From Gemmiger_A avium (GTDB lineage Bacteria > Bacillota > Clostridia > Oscillospirales > Ruminococcaceae): a stretch of DNA of 47,898 nt. This document shows, piece after piece, positions 16,650 through 23,420 of this stretch; positions within the stretch are counted from its first letter, which is position 1; every line of letters starts with the position of its first letter. The notes below the pieces were generated by a model. It did no database searches and had not been told where the DNA came from. It saw only the letters and a list, made by a program, of their open reading frames with translations. The translations under genes were made by a program, and so were the position numbers. The stretch is from assembly GCA_019114585.1 (NCBI GenBank), contig DXFE01000007.1, positions 1 through 47,898 on the forward strand. Reading direction: 5' to 3'.

Positions 16650-17403
16650 AACCGGAGTCGCCCTCGTACCCGGAGTCGCCTTCATAGCCGGAATCGCCGC
16701 TGTCGTTGTCGTATCCGGAATCCCCGCCCGCGTTGTAATCAGTGACGCCGTCGTTGTTGGGGCCGTAGTCAGTATCGTTGTAATCGGTGACGCCATCGTT
16801 GTTCGGGCCGTAGTCGGTATCGTTGTAATCGGTCACGCCGTCGTTGTTCGGGCCGTAGTCGGTGTCGTTGTAATCGGTCACGCCGTCATTCTCCGGGCCG
16901 TAGTCGGTATCCACGTAATCGGTCATGCCATAGTCGCTTTCGCCCTGCACATCCACCGGGCTGTGCCAGGAATTGGTGCTTACACACTGGCGCACATCCG
17001 ACACCACTTCATCCAGGAATTCCGGGTGGGGCAGCTGGGAACCGGCTTCGATCTCAATGGTGATCTGGCGGCTCTCGCCTTCCACCTCTTCCACAAAGTA
17101 GCCGGCCTGACCGATGGCGGACACCAGCTCGGTTACCACTTCCCGGCAGGGACGGCCCTCATAGCCGGTATAGCCTTCCAGCAGGCGGACCGCGTCATCG
17201 TTGCGGGCGGTCACCGTGGTCACGTTGCCCGCTTCGTCGTAGGCCACATCAATTTCCGGGTTTACCCGCAGATGCAGCACACCGCCATCGGCCAGTTCCA
17301 CGCCGGAAGCATCCGGGGCAGCAGTACCGCAGCCAGTCAGGACAAACAGCGCCAGGGCCAGCGCCAGCAGCAGGGACAGATACTTGTTGGACATCTTTTT
17401 CAT
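16639..17403 (-). CDS. RsgI-like sensor lipoprotein with Asp-rich repeats
   Basis: A 254-residue lipoprotein (lipobox LTGC, Cys25). Residues about 40-140 resemble the ectodomain of the RsgI encoded upstream, including the Asn-Pro motif at N48-P49 (LRVNPEIDVAYD) and the LLEGYTGYEG block. In RsgI proteins the Asn-Pro bond is reported to be cut autocatalytically. Residues about 160-230 are a repeat of period 15 (DTDYGPNNDGVTDYN), resembling calcium-binding thrombospondin type 3 repeats. The end is GDSGYEGDSGYEGDSGYDD. There is no sigma-binding domain, so it cannot itself be the anti-sigma factor. It has its own SigI-type promoter and AAGGAGG. It could be a decoy sensor or a secreted effector. 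Confidence 0.85.
   Translation of the reverse strand: MKKMSNKYLSLLLALALALFVLTGCGTAAPDASGVELADGGVLHLRVNPEIDVAYDEAGNVTTVTARNDDAVRLLEGYTGYEGRPCREVVTELVSAIGQAGYFVEEVEGESRQITIEIEAGSQLPHPEFLDEVVSDVRQCVSTNSWHSPVDVQGESDYGMTDYVDTDYGPENDGVTDYNDTDYGPNNDGVTDYNDTDYGPNNDGVTDYNDTDYGPNNDGVTDYNAGGDSGYDNDSGDSGYEGDSGYEGDSGYDD
16732..16920 (-). repeat. 45-bp tandem repeat in the RsgI-like lipoprotein gene
   Basis: Copies start at 16731, 16776, 16821 and 16866, exactly 45 bases apart, with a diverged fifth edge copy at 16911. Each copy encodes 15 residues. The units differ by only a few bases, so copy number may vary between strains. Confidence 0.9.
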
Positions 17404-17456
17404 GGTGGTTCCTCCTTGTTATGCGGAGTCTTGGCTCCGTTTTGTTGCTTGTGTTA

Positions 17457-17508
17457 ACAGGATACGTACCGCCGGATTCAAAACCGGGGTCGCCGCAAAA
17501 AATTTTTT
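17457..17508 (-). promoter_or_regulatory. SigI-type promoter of the RsgI-like lipoprotein gene
   Basis: On the minus strand: T tract (TTTTTTGCG), GACCCCGG with ACCCC at 17490-17486, 19 bases, then CGTA at 17466-17463 within CGTATCCTGT. The promoter upstream of sigI has the same blocks with the same 19-base spacing. As I recall, sigma-I promoters combine an A/T tract and a C-rich -35 element with a CGWA -10 element, which is the pattern here. Confidence 0.75.
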
Positions 17509-18382
17509 ATTCGCTGTCGTAGGCCGAATCCCCATAGCCGGAGTCCCCGGCCGGTTCGGTACTTTCATAGCCGCTGTCCTGCGCAGGGGGCGCGGGCGTT
17601 TCGTAGCCGGAGTCTCCCCGCGGTTCCTCGTAGGCAGAATCCTGCGGCGGCGTGGCAGCGTCCTCATATCCGCTGTCGCCCTGGGATTCTGACGAGCCGT
17701 AGGCGGAATCCCCGTACGCCGAATCCCCGGCGGGTGTGGGGGCAGGGGTCGCTGTGGGGGCTGCCGTGGGAACAGCAGTGGACGGCGGGCCCACCGGGAT
17801 AGCGGCTTCCTGGCCGCCGGTTTCACCACCGTCTACCCGGATGGTCACCTGCAGGGTCTCGTCCAGATATTCGTTCAGGTGGGCGGGCAGGCTGTCACTG
17901 TGGGTGGCTACCCAGTCCCCGTCTTCCGCGTCCAGGGTCAGGGTGATCTGGCCGCCAGGATGCAGCCAGCCCATCTCCACCGCCCGGTCGGTCAGTTCGT
18001 CCATCACCTGTTCCAGCGCCTTGCCCCGGCCCTCATAGCCCTCGGTCAGGGCCTCGCCGTCCGGGTTGGTGCCCTCCACCGTAAGCACGGTGTCCCGGCG
18101 GTTGACGTCGATCCGCACCTGCGGGTTGATGGTCATATATACCGAAGCGTAGGGCATCTGTGCCATCCGCACCGCCGAAAGCGCCAGCAGCACCAGGCAG
18201 GCAGCCGCCGCCAGCGCCGGGAACAGGACAGCACGGCCCCGCCGCCGGGGCGGATGCATGGGCAGGATGGCGTCCAGCTGCTGGCCCACCTTGTACTGCC
18301 GGTCGGCCGCTTTGAGGAACCGCCCTTCTTCGTCCAGCACCACCACATAACCCGGGTGCCGTTCCAGCACGATATACTTCAC
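17507..18382 (-). CDS. rsgI: RsgI-type anti-sigma-I factor with D-S-[G/A]-Y tail
   Basis: A 291-residue single-pass membrane protein. Residues 1-45 are the cytoplasmic RsgI_N domain (VLERHPGYVVVLDEEGRFLK), which binds SigI. The helix is about 50-71. The extracellular domain starts at about 79 (ASVYMTINPQVRID) and contains N86-P87, the Asn-Pro bond reported as the autoproteolysis site in RsgI proteins. From about 195 to the end is a Pro/Thr linker and a low-complexity tail with eight D-S-[A/G]-Y motifs (GDSAYGDSAYGSS). Clostridial RsgI proteins often end in sugar-binding domains; none is seen here. The start is GTG, overlapping the sigI stop as GTGA, the usual tight coupling of sigma and anti-sigma genes. 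Confidence 0.88.
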   Translation of the reverse strand: MKYIVLERHPGYVVVLDEEGRFLKAADRQYKVGQQLDAILPMHPPRRRGRAVLFPALAAAACLVLLALSAVRMAQMPYASVYMTINPQVRIDVNRRDTVLTVEGTNPDGEALTEGYEGRGKALEQVMDELTDRAVEMGWLHPGGQITLTLDAEDGDWVATHSDSLPAHLNEYLDETLQVTIRVDGGETGGQEAAIPVGPPSTAVPTAAPTATPAPTPAGDSAYGDSAYGSSESQGDSGYEDAATPPQDSAYEEPRGDSGYETPAPPAQDSGYESTEPAGDSGYGDSAYDSE

Positions 18383-19110
18383 GCGGTCGCCTCCTCTCCC
18401 CGGTCGAGCACACGGCGCAGGTGCCCCCGGATGATTTCATAGCCGTTGGTCTGGATCAGCAGCATGGCCAGCAGATACCGCCGGTGCCGTTCCAGGGTTT
18501 TGCGGGCAACGCCGCTGCCTTCGGCCAGCCGGGCCAGAGGCAGACGGCCGCTGTGCAGTAGCTCCTCCAGCAGGTCGGGATTTGCCGCCGCATACCGCAC
18601 CGCCTGCCCGCAGGCTTCCAGCGTGCGCTGCTGGCGGGGGCAGTTGTCCGCAATGTCGGAAAAGCTGGCCCCGAACCGCTGCAGCACCGCTGCCAGTTCC
18701 TCGATCTCCCGGCGGGTGGCCTCGCGGGTTTCCGCCTCGGCAAACCGGTCCCGCTCTTCCGGCAGGGTATCCGCCAGGGTGCGGCCGTCCTCTTCATCAT
18801 GGGGTGCAAACAACGAAATCTGCCCCTTGTGGCGTTTTTCCCGCCGGTGATAGTCGATCAGGCGGCTGCGGATGGTCAGCGCTGCGTACCGCAGAAACGG
18901 TCCCCGCATCCGGCTGTAATTCTGGATGGCCTCGTGAAAGGCGATCATCGCTATGCTGTATTCGTCGTCCTGGTCGGTGCAGGGCCGCCCGAGAAACCGG
19001 GACGCCTGGCCCCGGATAAAGGGCAGACAATCCCGGATCAGCCCGTCCGCCCGGGCACTGTCGGTTTTGGCCGCAAACACCGCCTCCACAATGGGATGCT
19101 CCTTGTCCAT
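18379..19110 (-). CDS. sigI: RNA polymerase sigma factor, SigI family
   Basis: A 243-residue sigma-70-related factor. The region-2 core is visible as FLGRPCTDQDDEYSIAMIAF with HEAIQNYSRMRGPFLRYAA and SRLIDYHRREKRHKG, characteristic of SigI. The C-terminal helix-turn-helix (ARLAEGSGVARKTLERHRRY, about 200-222) recognises the -35 element. ATG 19110 has GGGGAGG upstream; earlier starts would lie inside the promoter. It is the first gene of a six-gene operon and is preceded by a SigI-type promoter, so it most likely activates itself and, through the second promoter, the downstream lipoprotein-VTC-DUF4956-CotH genes. Confidence 0.92.
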   Translation of the reverse strand: MDKEHPIVEAVFAAKTDSARADGLIRDCLPFIRGQASRFLGRPCTDQDDEYSIAMIAFHEAIQNYSRMRGPFLRYAALTIRSRLIDYHRREKRHKGQISLFAPHDEEDGRTLADTLPEERDRFAEAETREATRREIEELAAVLQRFGASFSDIADNCPRQQRTLEACGQAVRYAAANPDLLEELLHSGRLPLARLAEGSGVARKTLERHRRYLLAMLLIQTNGYEIIRGHLRRVLDRGEEATA

Positions 19111-19131
19111 GGTCGTTCCTCCCCTGCCTGT

Positions 19132-19176
19132 ACAGGATACGCAGCCCGCACCCCAAAACCGGGGTCGGGCGCAAAA
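19132..19176 (-). promoter_or_regulatory. SigI-type promoter of sigI
   Basis: On the minus strand: T tract (TTTTTTGCG), GACCCCGGTTTTG with ACCCC at 19165-19161, 19 bases, then CGTA at 19141-19138 within CGTATCCTGT. It is near-identical to the promoter at 17457-17508. The leader would be only about 20 bases. Confidence 0.75.
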
Positions 19177-19269
19177 AAGTAGGCAAACCCATACTAACTG
19201 TAGCAAACCAGGCAGTTTGGCTGATATCAGCGGATAGTAAATTGATTGTAAAGTCTTTGTGTAGCAAAG

Positions 19270-19303
19270 CAGGACCGGCAGCCCAATTGAGCTGCCGGTC
19301 CTG
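19270..19303 (-). terminator. Hairpin ending the PH-domain gene
   Basis: 13-bp perfect stem (19270-19282 with 19291-19303) with an 8-base loop, 18 bases beyond the stop of the PH gene. The T tract is modest (TGCTTTG), and the flanking bases extend the stem imperfectly. Confidence 0.6.
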
Positions 19304-19320
19304 TGTATTTGTTGCTTTGG

Positions 19321-19698
19321 TCAGGTGGGAACGCCGCTGCCAATCAGCCGCGCCAGTGCAAAGATATCAGCCCCGGCCACCAGTTCAAAGGTCGCCATCC
19401 CCAGCCCCGCCAGCCAGATCCGCACCTCGCTGTCGAAGTCGATCACACCGGCCGACTCGATGGAATAGGCCTGGATGCGGCTGTAGGGCATCACCACGAA
19501 CGCTTTTTTGCGGCCGGTAAACCCCTGCGTGTTGACGGCAATGATCCGGCGGTCGGTAAAAAGCACGCCGTCCCGGATGCCCTGGTACTGCTGCACGATT
19601 TTTTCGCCCGGGCAGAGCAGCGGGGTTACCTGTTCGGTCAGACGGGTGTCGCTTACAGGGCGCAGTTTGAGAAATGCCATGTTTTCAAGATCAGCCAT
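19321..19698 (-). CDS. Bacterial PH-domain protein
   Basis: A 125-residue cytoplasmic protein that is essentially one bacterial PH-like domain: EKIVQQYQGIRDGVLFTDRRIIAVN, then KKAFVVMPYSRIQAYSIESAG and a final strand-helix (FELVAGADIFALARLI). Such small YvbH/YdbS-related PH proteins are widespread in Firmicutes and usually of unknown role. The ATG at 19698 has AAAGGAG 8 bases before it. It is transcribed alone, and no clear -10/-35 pair is evident in its 5' region, which it shares with the ohyA promoter. Confidence 0.85.
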   Translation of the reverse strand: MADLENMAFLKLRPVSDTRLTEQVTPLLCPGEKIVQQYQGIRDGVLFTDRRIIAVNTQGFTGRKKAFVVMPYSRIQAYSIESAGVIDFDSEVRIWLAGLGMATFELVAGADIFALARLIGSGVPT

Positions 19699-19851
19699 TG
19701 TTTTGTCTCCTTTATATAGGTACGGCCGCAGCCGCCCCTGTTGCAGAATGGATTCGTTCTGCTATAAGCATACCCCATTTGACCCAATCCTTGCGGTTGT
19801 GCAGACAACGATAAAAATTAACATTTTCAAGCAGCAAACAATTTTTATTTC

Positions 19852-19894
19852 CGTTGTTTAACAAACCGTTTTTCCCTCTCAAACGCGGTATGCT
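19852..19894 (+). promoter_or_regulatory. Activator-type promoter of ohyA
   Basis: This is the informative part of the 346-base gap 19699-20044. Box TTGTT-T-AACAA (19854-19864) is a perfect 5-bp inverted repeat with a one-base centre. The -10 box is TATGCT (19889-19894) with no proper -35. The box centre is about 42 bases before the expected transcription start, the classic class II Crp/Fnr position. The same layout stands at 23294-23336. The predicted leader is about 145 bases and shows no recognised riboswitch. Confidence 0.65.
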
Positions 19895-20044
19895 GTAGAC
19901 ACGTTGAAGACGATCTGCCGCGTCGGATCTTTCGTTCCCTCCGCAAGGCGCGAACGCCGGACACCCCCTCAGCCGGTTTGTACTTCAATTTCAATCCATA
20001 CACGCGCCGTCGAAACAACTTCCGGCGCACAGGAGGTATTTTAT

Positions 20045-21820
20045 ATGAATTACACCAATGGCAACTATGAAGCGTTCGCCCGTCCCCGCAAGCCGAAAGG
20101 CGTGGAGGAAAAGCAGGCATGGCTCGTGGGCGGAGGGCTCGCCAGCCTGGCCGCCGCCGCATTCCTTGTGCGGGACGCCCAGATGGACGGCAGCCGCATC
20201 CATATTCTGGAGGAAGCTGAACTGCCCGGCGGCGCCTGTGACGGTCTGCTGCGGCCGGACATAGGATTTGTGATCCGCGGCGGCCGGGAGATGGAAAACC
20301 ACTACGAGTGTCTGTGGGATCTGTTCCGGTCGGTACCCTCGCTGGAGGTTCCCGACGCCAGCGTGCTGGACGAGTTCTACTGGCTGAATCACGACGACCC
20401 GAACTACTCCATGAACCGGGCAATCCTGGAGCGGGGCAAGAGCGCGGACACCAAAAACCGCTTTGATCTGAGCGACGATGCCGCCATGGAGCTAATGAAG
20501 CTGTTCTTTACGCCGGATGAGGCGCTGTACAACAAAACCATCGACGACGTGCTGAGCGACGAGTTCTATCAATCCAACTTCTGGCTGTACTGGCAGACGA
20601 TGTTCGCCTTTGAGACCTGGCACTCGGCCCTGGAGATGAAGCTGTATCTGCAGCGGTTCCTCCATCATATCGGCGGTCTGCCCGACCTGTCCGCCCTGAA
20701 ATTCACCAAGTACAACCAGTACGAATCCCTTATCCTGCCGCTGGTGCGGTATCTGGAAGCAAACGGCGTACAGTTTGAATACGGTGTACGGGTGGAGAAT
20801 GTACTGTTCCACTTCCTGCCCGGCAAAAAGGTAGCCCATCAGATGGTGCTGACCCGCAACGGGCTTCTGGAAACCATCGACCTGACCGAAAACGACCTGG
20901 TGTTTGTGACCAACGGTTCCTGCACCGAAGAAAGCGTGTTGGGCTCTAACGACAAAGCCCCGGAACTGAACATCGAATCCGGCACCGGCGCCAGCTGGGA
21001 GCTGTGGAAAAACATCGCCGTGCAGAACCCCGCCTTCGGACGGCCGGAGAAGTTCTGCTCGGACATTGAAGCCACCAAATGGGAATCCGCCACCGTGACC
21101 CTGCTGGATGACCGGATTGCCCGCTACGTGCAGGATATCTGCAAGCGGGATCCCTACGCAGGCAAGGTGGTAACCGGCGGGATCGTGACCGTGAAGGACT
21201 CGGCCTGGCTGATGAGCTGGACCTTCAACCGCCAGCCCCATTTCAAGGCCCAGCCGGAAGGCCAGCTGGTGGGCTGGATCTACGGCCTGTATCCGGACGA
21301 GCCCGGCGACTTTGTGGGCAAGCCCATGAAGGACTGCACCGGCGCCGAGATCTGCATGGAGTGGCTGTATCACCTGGGCGTGCCGGAGAGCGAGATCGAA
21401 CGGCTTGCCACCGAAGCCGCCAGCACCGTGCCCTGCATGATGCCCTATGTGACCGCCTTCTTTATGCCCCGTGAGGCGGGTGACCGCCCGGACGTGGTGC
21501 CTGAGGGCTGCGTCAACTTCGCTTTCCTGGGCCAGTTTGCCCAGACGCCCCGGGACACCATCTTTACCACCGAGTACTCGGTGCGCACCGCAATGGAAGC
21601 GGTCTATACCCTGCTGGACATCGAGCGGGGGGTGCCGGAAGTGTTCGGCTCCGTATACGATGTGCGCTGCCTGCTGAACGCCACCCACTATCTGCTGGAT
21701 GGCCGCAAGCTGACCGAGATGAAGCTGTCCCTGCCCTACAAAATGGCCCTGCACGCCGGCCTGGATGCTGTGCGCGGCACCACGCTGGAAGAACTGCTGG
21801 CCCAGTACGATCTGATCTGA
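20045..21820 (+). CDS. ohyA: Oleate hydratase
   Basis: An FAD-dependent fatty-acid double-bond hydratase (MCRA family), 591 residues, the normal length. It converts oleic acid to 10-hydroxystearic acid, a detoxification step against unsaturated fatty acids in gut bacteria. The FAD motif is GGGLAS at 29-34 (WLVGGGLASLAAAAFLVRD), then HILEEAELPGGACDG. The acidic catalytic residue is E82 in RGGREMENHYE, the number it has in the staphylococcal enzyme. The start is ATG 20045, 8 bases after AGGAGG. It is co-transcribed with a DUF308 membrane protein 22 bases downstream. Its promoter has a box resembling the target of the Crp/Fnr-like regulator encoded 0.7 kb downstream. Confidence 0.96.
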   Translation: MNYTNGNYEAFARPRKPKGVEEKQAWLVGGGLASLAAAAFLVRDAQMDGSRIHILEEAELPGGACDGLLRPDIGFVIRGGREMENHYECLWDLFRSVPSLEVPDASVLDEFYWLNHDDPNYSMNRAILERGKSADTKNRFDLSDDAAMELMKLFFTPDEALYNKTIDDVLSDEFYQSNFWLYWQTMFAFETWHSALEMKLYLQRFLHHIGGLPDLSALKFTKYNQYESLILPLVRYLEANGVQFEYGVRVENVLFHFLPGKKVAHQMVLTRNGLLETIDLTENDLVFVTNGSCTEESVLGSNDKAPELNIESGTGASWELWKNIAVQNPAFGRPEKFCSDIEATKWESATVTLLDDRIARYVQDICKRDPYAGKVVTGGIVTVKDSAWLMSWTFNRQPHFKAQPEGQLVGWIYGLYPDEPGDFVGKPMKDCTGAEICMEWLYHLGVPESEIERLATEAASTVPCMMPYVTAFFMPREAGDRPDVVPEGCVNFAFLGQFAQTPRDTIFTTEYSVRTAMEAVYTLLDIERGVPEVFGSVYDVRCLLNATHYLLDGRKLTEMKLSLPYKMALHAGLDAVRGTTLEELLAQYDLI

Positions 21821-21842
21821 CATCCTCAAAGGAGGAATCATT

Positions 21843-22460
21843 ATGAATGAATCCCTGCACACCACCGCGGTTTCGGAAGAAACCACCGTTCTACCCCAGG
21901 CTCCGGCGCTTGCCGCCGCGAGCCCCTGGCGGGCGGCGGCAGGCCTGGGCCTGATCGGGCTTGGCCTTGCCGCTGTATTCTCCCCCCTGGCCACCGGTGT
22001 TATCCTGGCCTACATGATCACCGCCGGACTGGGCGTATACGGGGTGGCCCAGATCGTGGCCTACATGAAAGCCCCCGCCGCCGAGCGCACCGGCTCTGTG
22101 ATCAGCGGCCTGGCCCTGACCGCCTTCAGCCTGTTTACCGTGTGGGCGTCCTACCAGACGCAGTACAGCTTTCTGACCATGATTGCCGGGCTGTCGGTCA
22201 CGGTGGCGTTCTTCACCATTCTGCGCAGCGTCAGCCAGCTGTTTCTGTTTCAGCAGCTGCGCACCGAAGGCACCGAGGGGGCCGGCTGGGTACTGGCCGG
22301 CAGCGTACTCAACGCCCTGACCGGCGTGCTGATCCTGGCCAATCCCCTTACCGGCTGGCTGGCCCTGAGCACCGTATGGGGCGTATATCTGGGGACCTCC
22401 GGTATTGTACTGATCACCGACTATTTCTCCGAACGCCGCCGGCGCAAAGCCACCGCGTAA
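21843..22460 (+). CDS. DUF308 (HdeD-like) membrane protein
   Basis: A 205-residue protein with an N-terminal cytoplasmic stretch of about 30 residues and six predicted helices in three hairpins. The paired Gly-rich helices (GLGLIGLGLAAVFSPLATGVILAYMI; GWVLAGSVLNALTGVLILANP) are typical of DUF308/HdeD. It lies 22 bases after oleate hydratase with its own AAAGGAGG. HdeD in E. coli is linked to acid resistance; here co-expression with ohyA suggests a membrane response to fatty-acid stress. A related protein is encoded at 23421. Confidence 0.88.
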   Translation: MNESLHTTAVSEETTVLPQAPALAAASPWRAAAGLGLIGLGLAAVFSPLATGVILAYMITAGLGVYGVAQIVAYMKAPAAERTGSVISGLALTAFSLFTVWASYQTQYSFLTMIAGLSVTVAFFTILRSVSQLFLFQQLRTEGTEGAGWVLAGSVLNALTGVLILANPLTGWLALSTVWGVYLGTSGIVLITDYFSERRRRKATA

Positions 22461-22467
22461 GCTGACA

Positions 22468-22499
22468 AAACGGCCGCACCCGAAAAGGTGCGGCCGTTT
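22468..22499. terminator. Bidirectional terminator between the ohyA operon and the Crp/Fnr gene
   Basis: 13-bp perfect stem (22468-22480 with 22487-22499), loop CGAAAA, A and T flanks. It serves the convergent genes on both sides. Confidence 0.85.
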
Positions 22500-22504
22500 A
22501 CCGG

Positions 22505-23221
22505 TCAATCGTTATCCGATTCATTGGGATCGGGTTCGTTGTCGGTGATGGGCATCTCCACCAGCAGCTCGAACCGGCTTTTCTCAAACTTCAAAAGCCC
22601 CTCATCCCGCATCTTGCACAGCTCGTTGGACATGGCGCTGCGGTCCACAAACAGGAAATCAGCCAGGTCCTGCCGGTTGAGCGGGATCACAAAGGTACGG
22701 CTGCCCGCCTTGTGATACTGGGCCGACAGGTAATCCTGCAGCCGTTCCCGGGTGGAGCGGCGGATGCTGTCCTCCAGCTTGCGGGTCAGGTACTGACCCT
22801 TGCTGGCCACCGCCAGGGTCAGGTTCTGCAGAAAGCGGATCTGGGTGGGGGCGGTCAGCACGTTTTTGCGCAGAAGGCGGTCCACGCTCAGGTACAGGAT
22901 CTCCGTCTGGGCGGTGGCGGTGATGGTCACATGCAGCCGGTACCGCCCTACCGAGTTCAGCTCACCCAGAGTGGCCCCCGCGCTGAGCACATCCATCAGG
23001 TTGCTGTTGCCGTTGCTGTCAATGTGGGAGAGATGGACGTTTCCGGCCAGGATCACACCGATCTCCGGGAACTCGTCCCCGTCCCGGCCCACCACCGTGC
23101 GCCGGGGATAGGTTACCACCCGGGGCGACATGGTGTCGATGACCTCCAGGATCTCCCCGTCCGTCAGATTGCGGAACAGCATATTCTTCTTCAGCAGCGT
23201 CAGATCCAGTTCCCTTTCCAT
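22505..23221 (-). CDS. Crp/Fnr-family transcription regulator
   Basis: A 238-residue regulator. The cyclic-nucleotide-binding-like beta barrel spans about 10-125 (VILAGNVHLSHID, LSAGATLGELNSVG). A dimer helix follows, then a winged helix-turn-helix at about 168-215 (IPLNRQDLADFLFVDRSAMSNEL). There is no N-terminal cysteine cluster, so it is not an oxygen-sensing Fnr; the ligand is unknown. ATG 23221 has GAGG 8 bases before it, and an in-frame GTG 9 bases further upstream is less suited. It is convergent with the ohyA operon and divergent from the DUF308-superoxide reductase operon. Both of those have similar promoters with a Crp/Fnr-like box at -42, so it is their probable activator. Confidence 0.92.
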   Translation of the reverse strand: MERELDLTLLKKNMLFRNLTDGEILEVIDTMSPRVVTYPRRTVVGRDGDEFPEIGVILAGNVHLSHIDSNGNSNLMDVLSAGATLGELNSVGRYRLHVTITATAQTEILYLSVDRLLRKNVLTAPTQIRFLQNLTLAVASKGQYLTRKLEDSIRRSTRERLQDYLSAQYHKAGSRTFVIPLNRQDLADFLFVDRSAMSNELCKMRDEGLLKFEKSRFELLVEMPITDNEPDPNESDND

Positions 23222-23252
23222 GACCCGCACCTCGTTTCGACGCTTTTCTTTT

Positions 23253-23281
23253 ATTATAAAACGCCAAATCCCGGTTTACAA
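23253..23281 (-). promoter_or_regulatory. Promoter of the Crp/Fnr regulator
   Basis: On the minus strand TTGTAA (23281-23276), 17 bases, TATAAT (23258-23253). The divergent activator box at 23296-23306 is just upstream, so autoregulation is possible. Confidence 0.7.
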
Positions 23282-23293
23282 GATTTCGTAGTG

Positions 23294-23336
23294 CGTTGTT
23301 TGACACACCGATTTCCCCGCCCCGTTATAGTACGAT
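23294..23336 (+). promoter_or_regulatory. Activator-type promoter of the DUF308-superoxide reductase operon
   Basis: CGTTGTTTGACACACCG aligns base for base with the ohyA promoter (11 of 12 in the box block). Exactly 25 bases after the box block the match resumes as GTACGATATAGATAC, against GTATGCTGTAGACAC at ohyA. The -10 is TACGAT (23331-23336) without a -35. The TTGACA inside the box is 25 bases from the -10, too far to act as a -35. Confidence 0.65.
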
Positions 23337-23420
23337 ATAGATACAGAGAAAACCGGATGGAACCGTCCCGGATACCCTCTCTGTTCCAAACCAAAACCAT
23401 TACCTGCAAGGAGGTATATC

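Noticed and set aside
16639..16796. N-terminal extension of the VTC protein from an upstream ATG at 16796
   Set aside because: The extra residues are a Thr-rich translation of the neighbouring repeat in another frame. The ATG at 16649 overlaps the lipoprotein stop in the usual coupled manner.
16732..16920. Possible CRISPR array
   Set aside because: The 45-bp units are contiguous without spacers and encode a regular 15-residue protein repeat.
19699..20044. Riboswitch in the long leader of ohyA
   Set aside because: No known riboswitch core or transcription-terminator pair is visible; the informative sequence is the activator-type promoter.
23297..23305. TTGACA at about 23300 as a normal -35 box
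   Set aside because: It is 25 bases from the only good -10. The matching ohyA promoter has TTAACA at the same place, so it is better read as part of an activator box.
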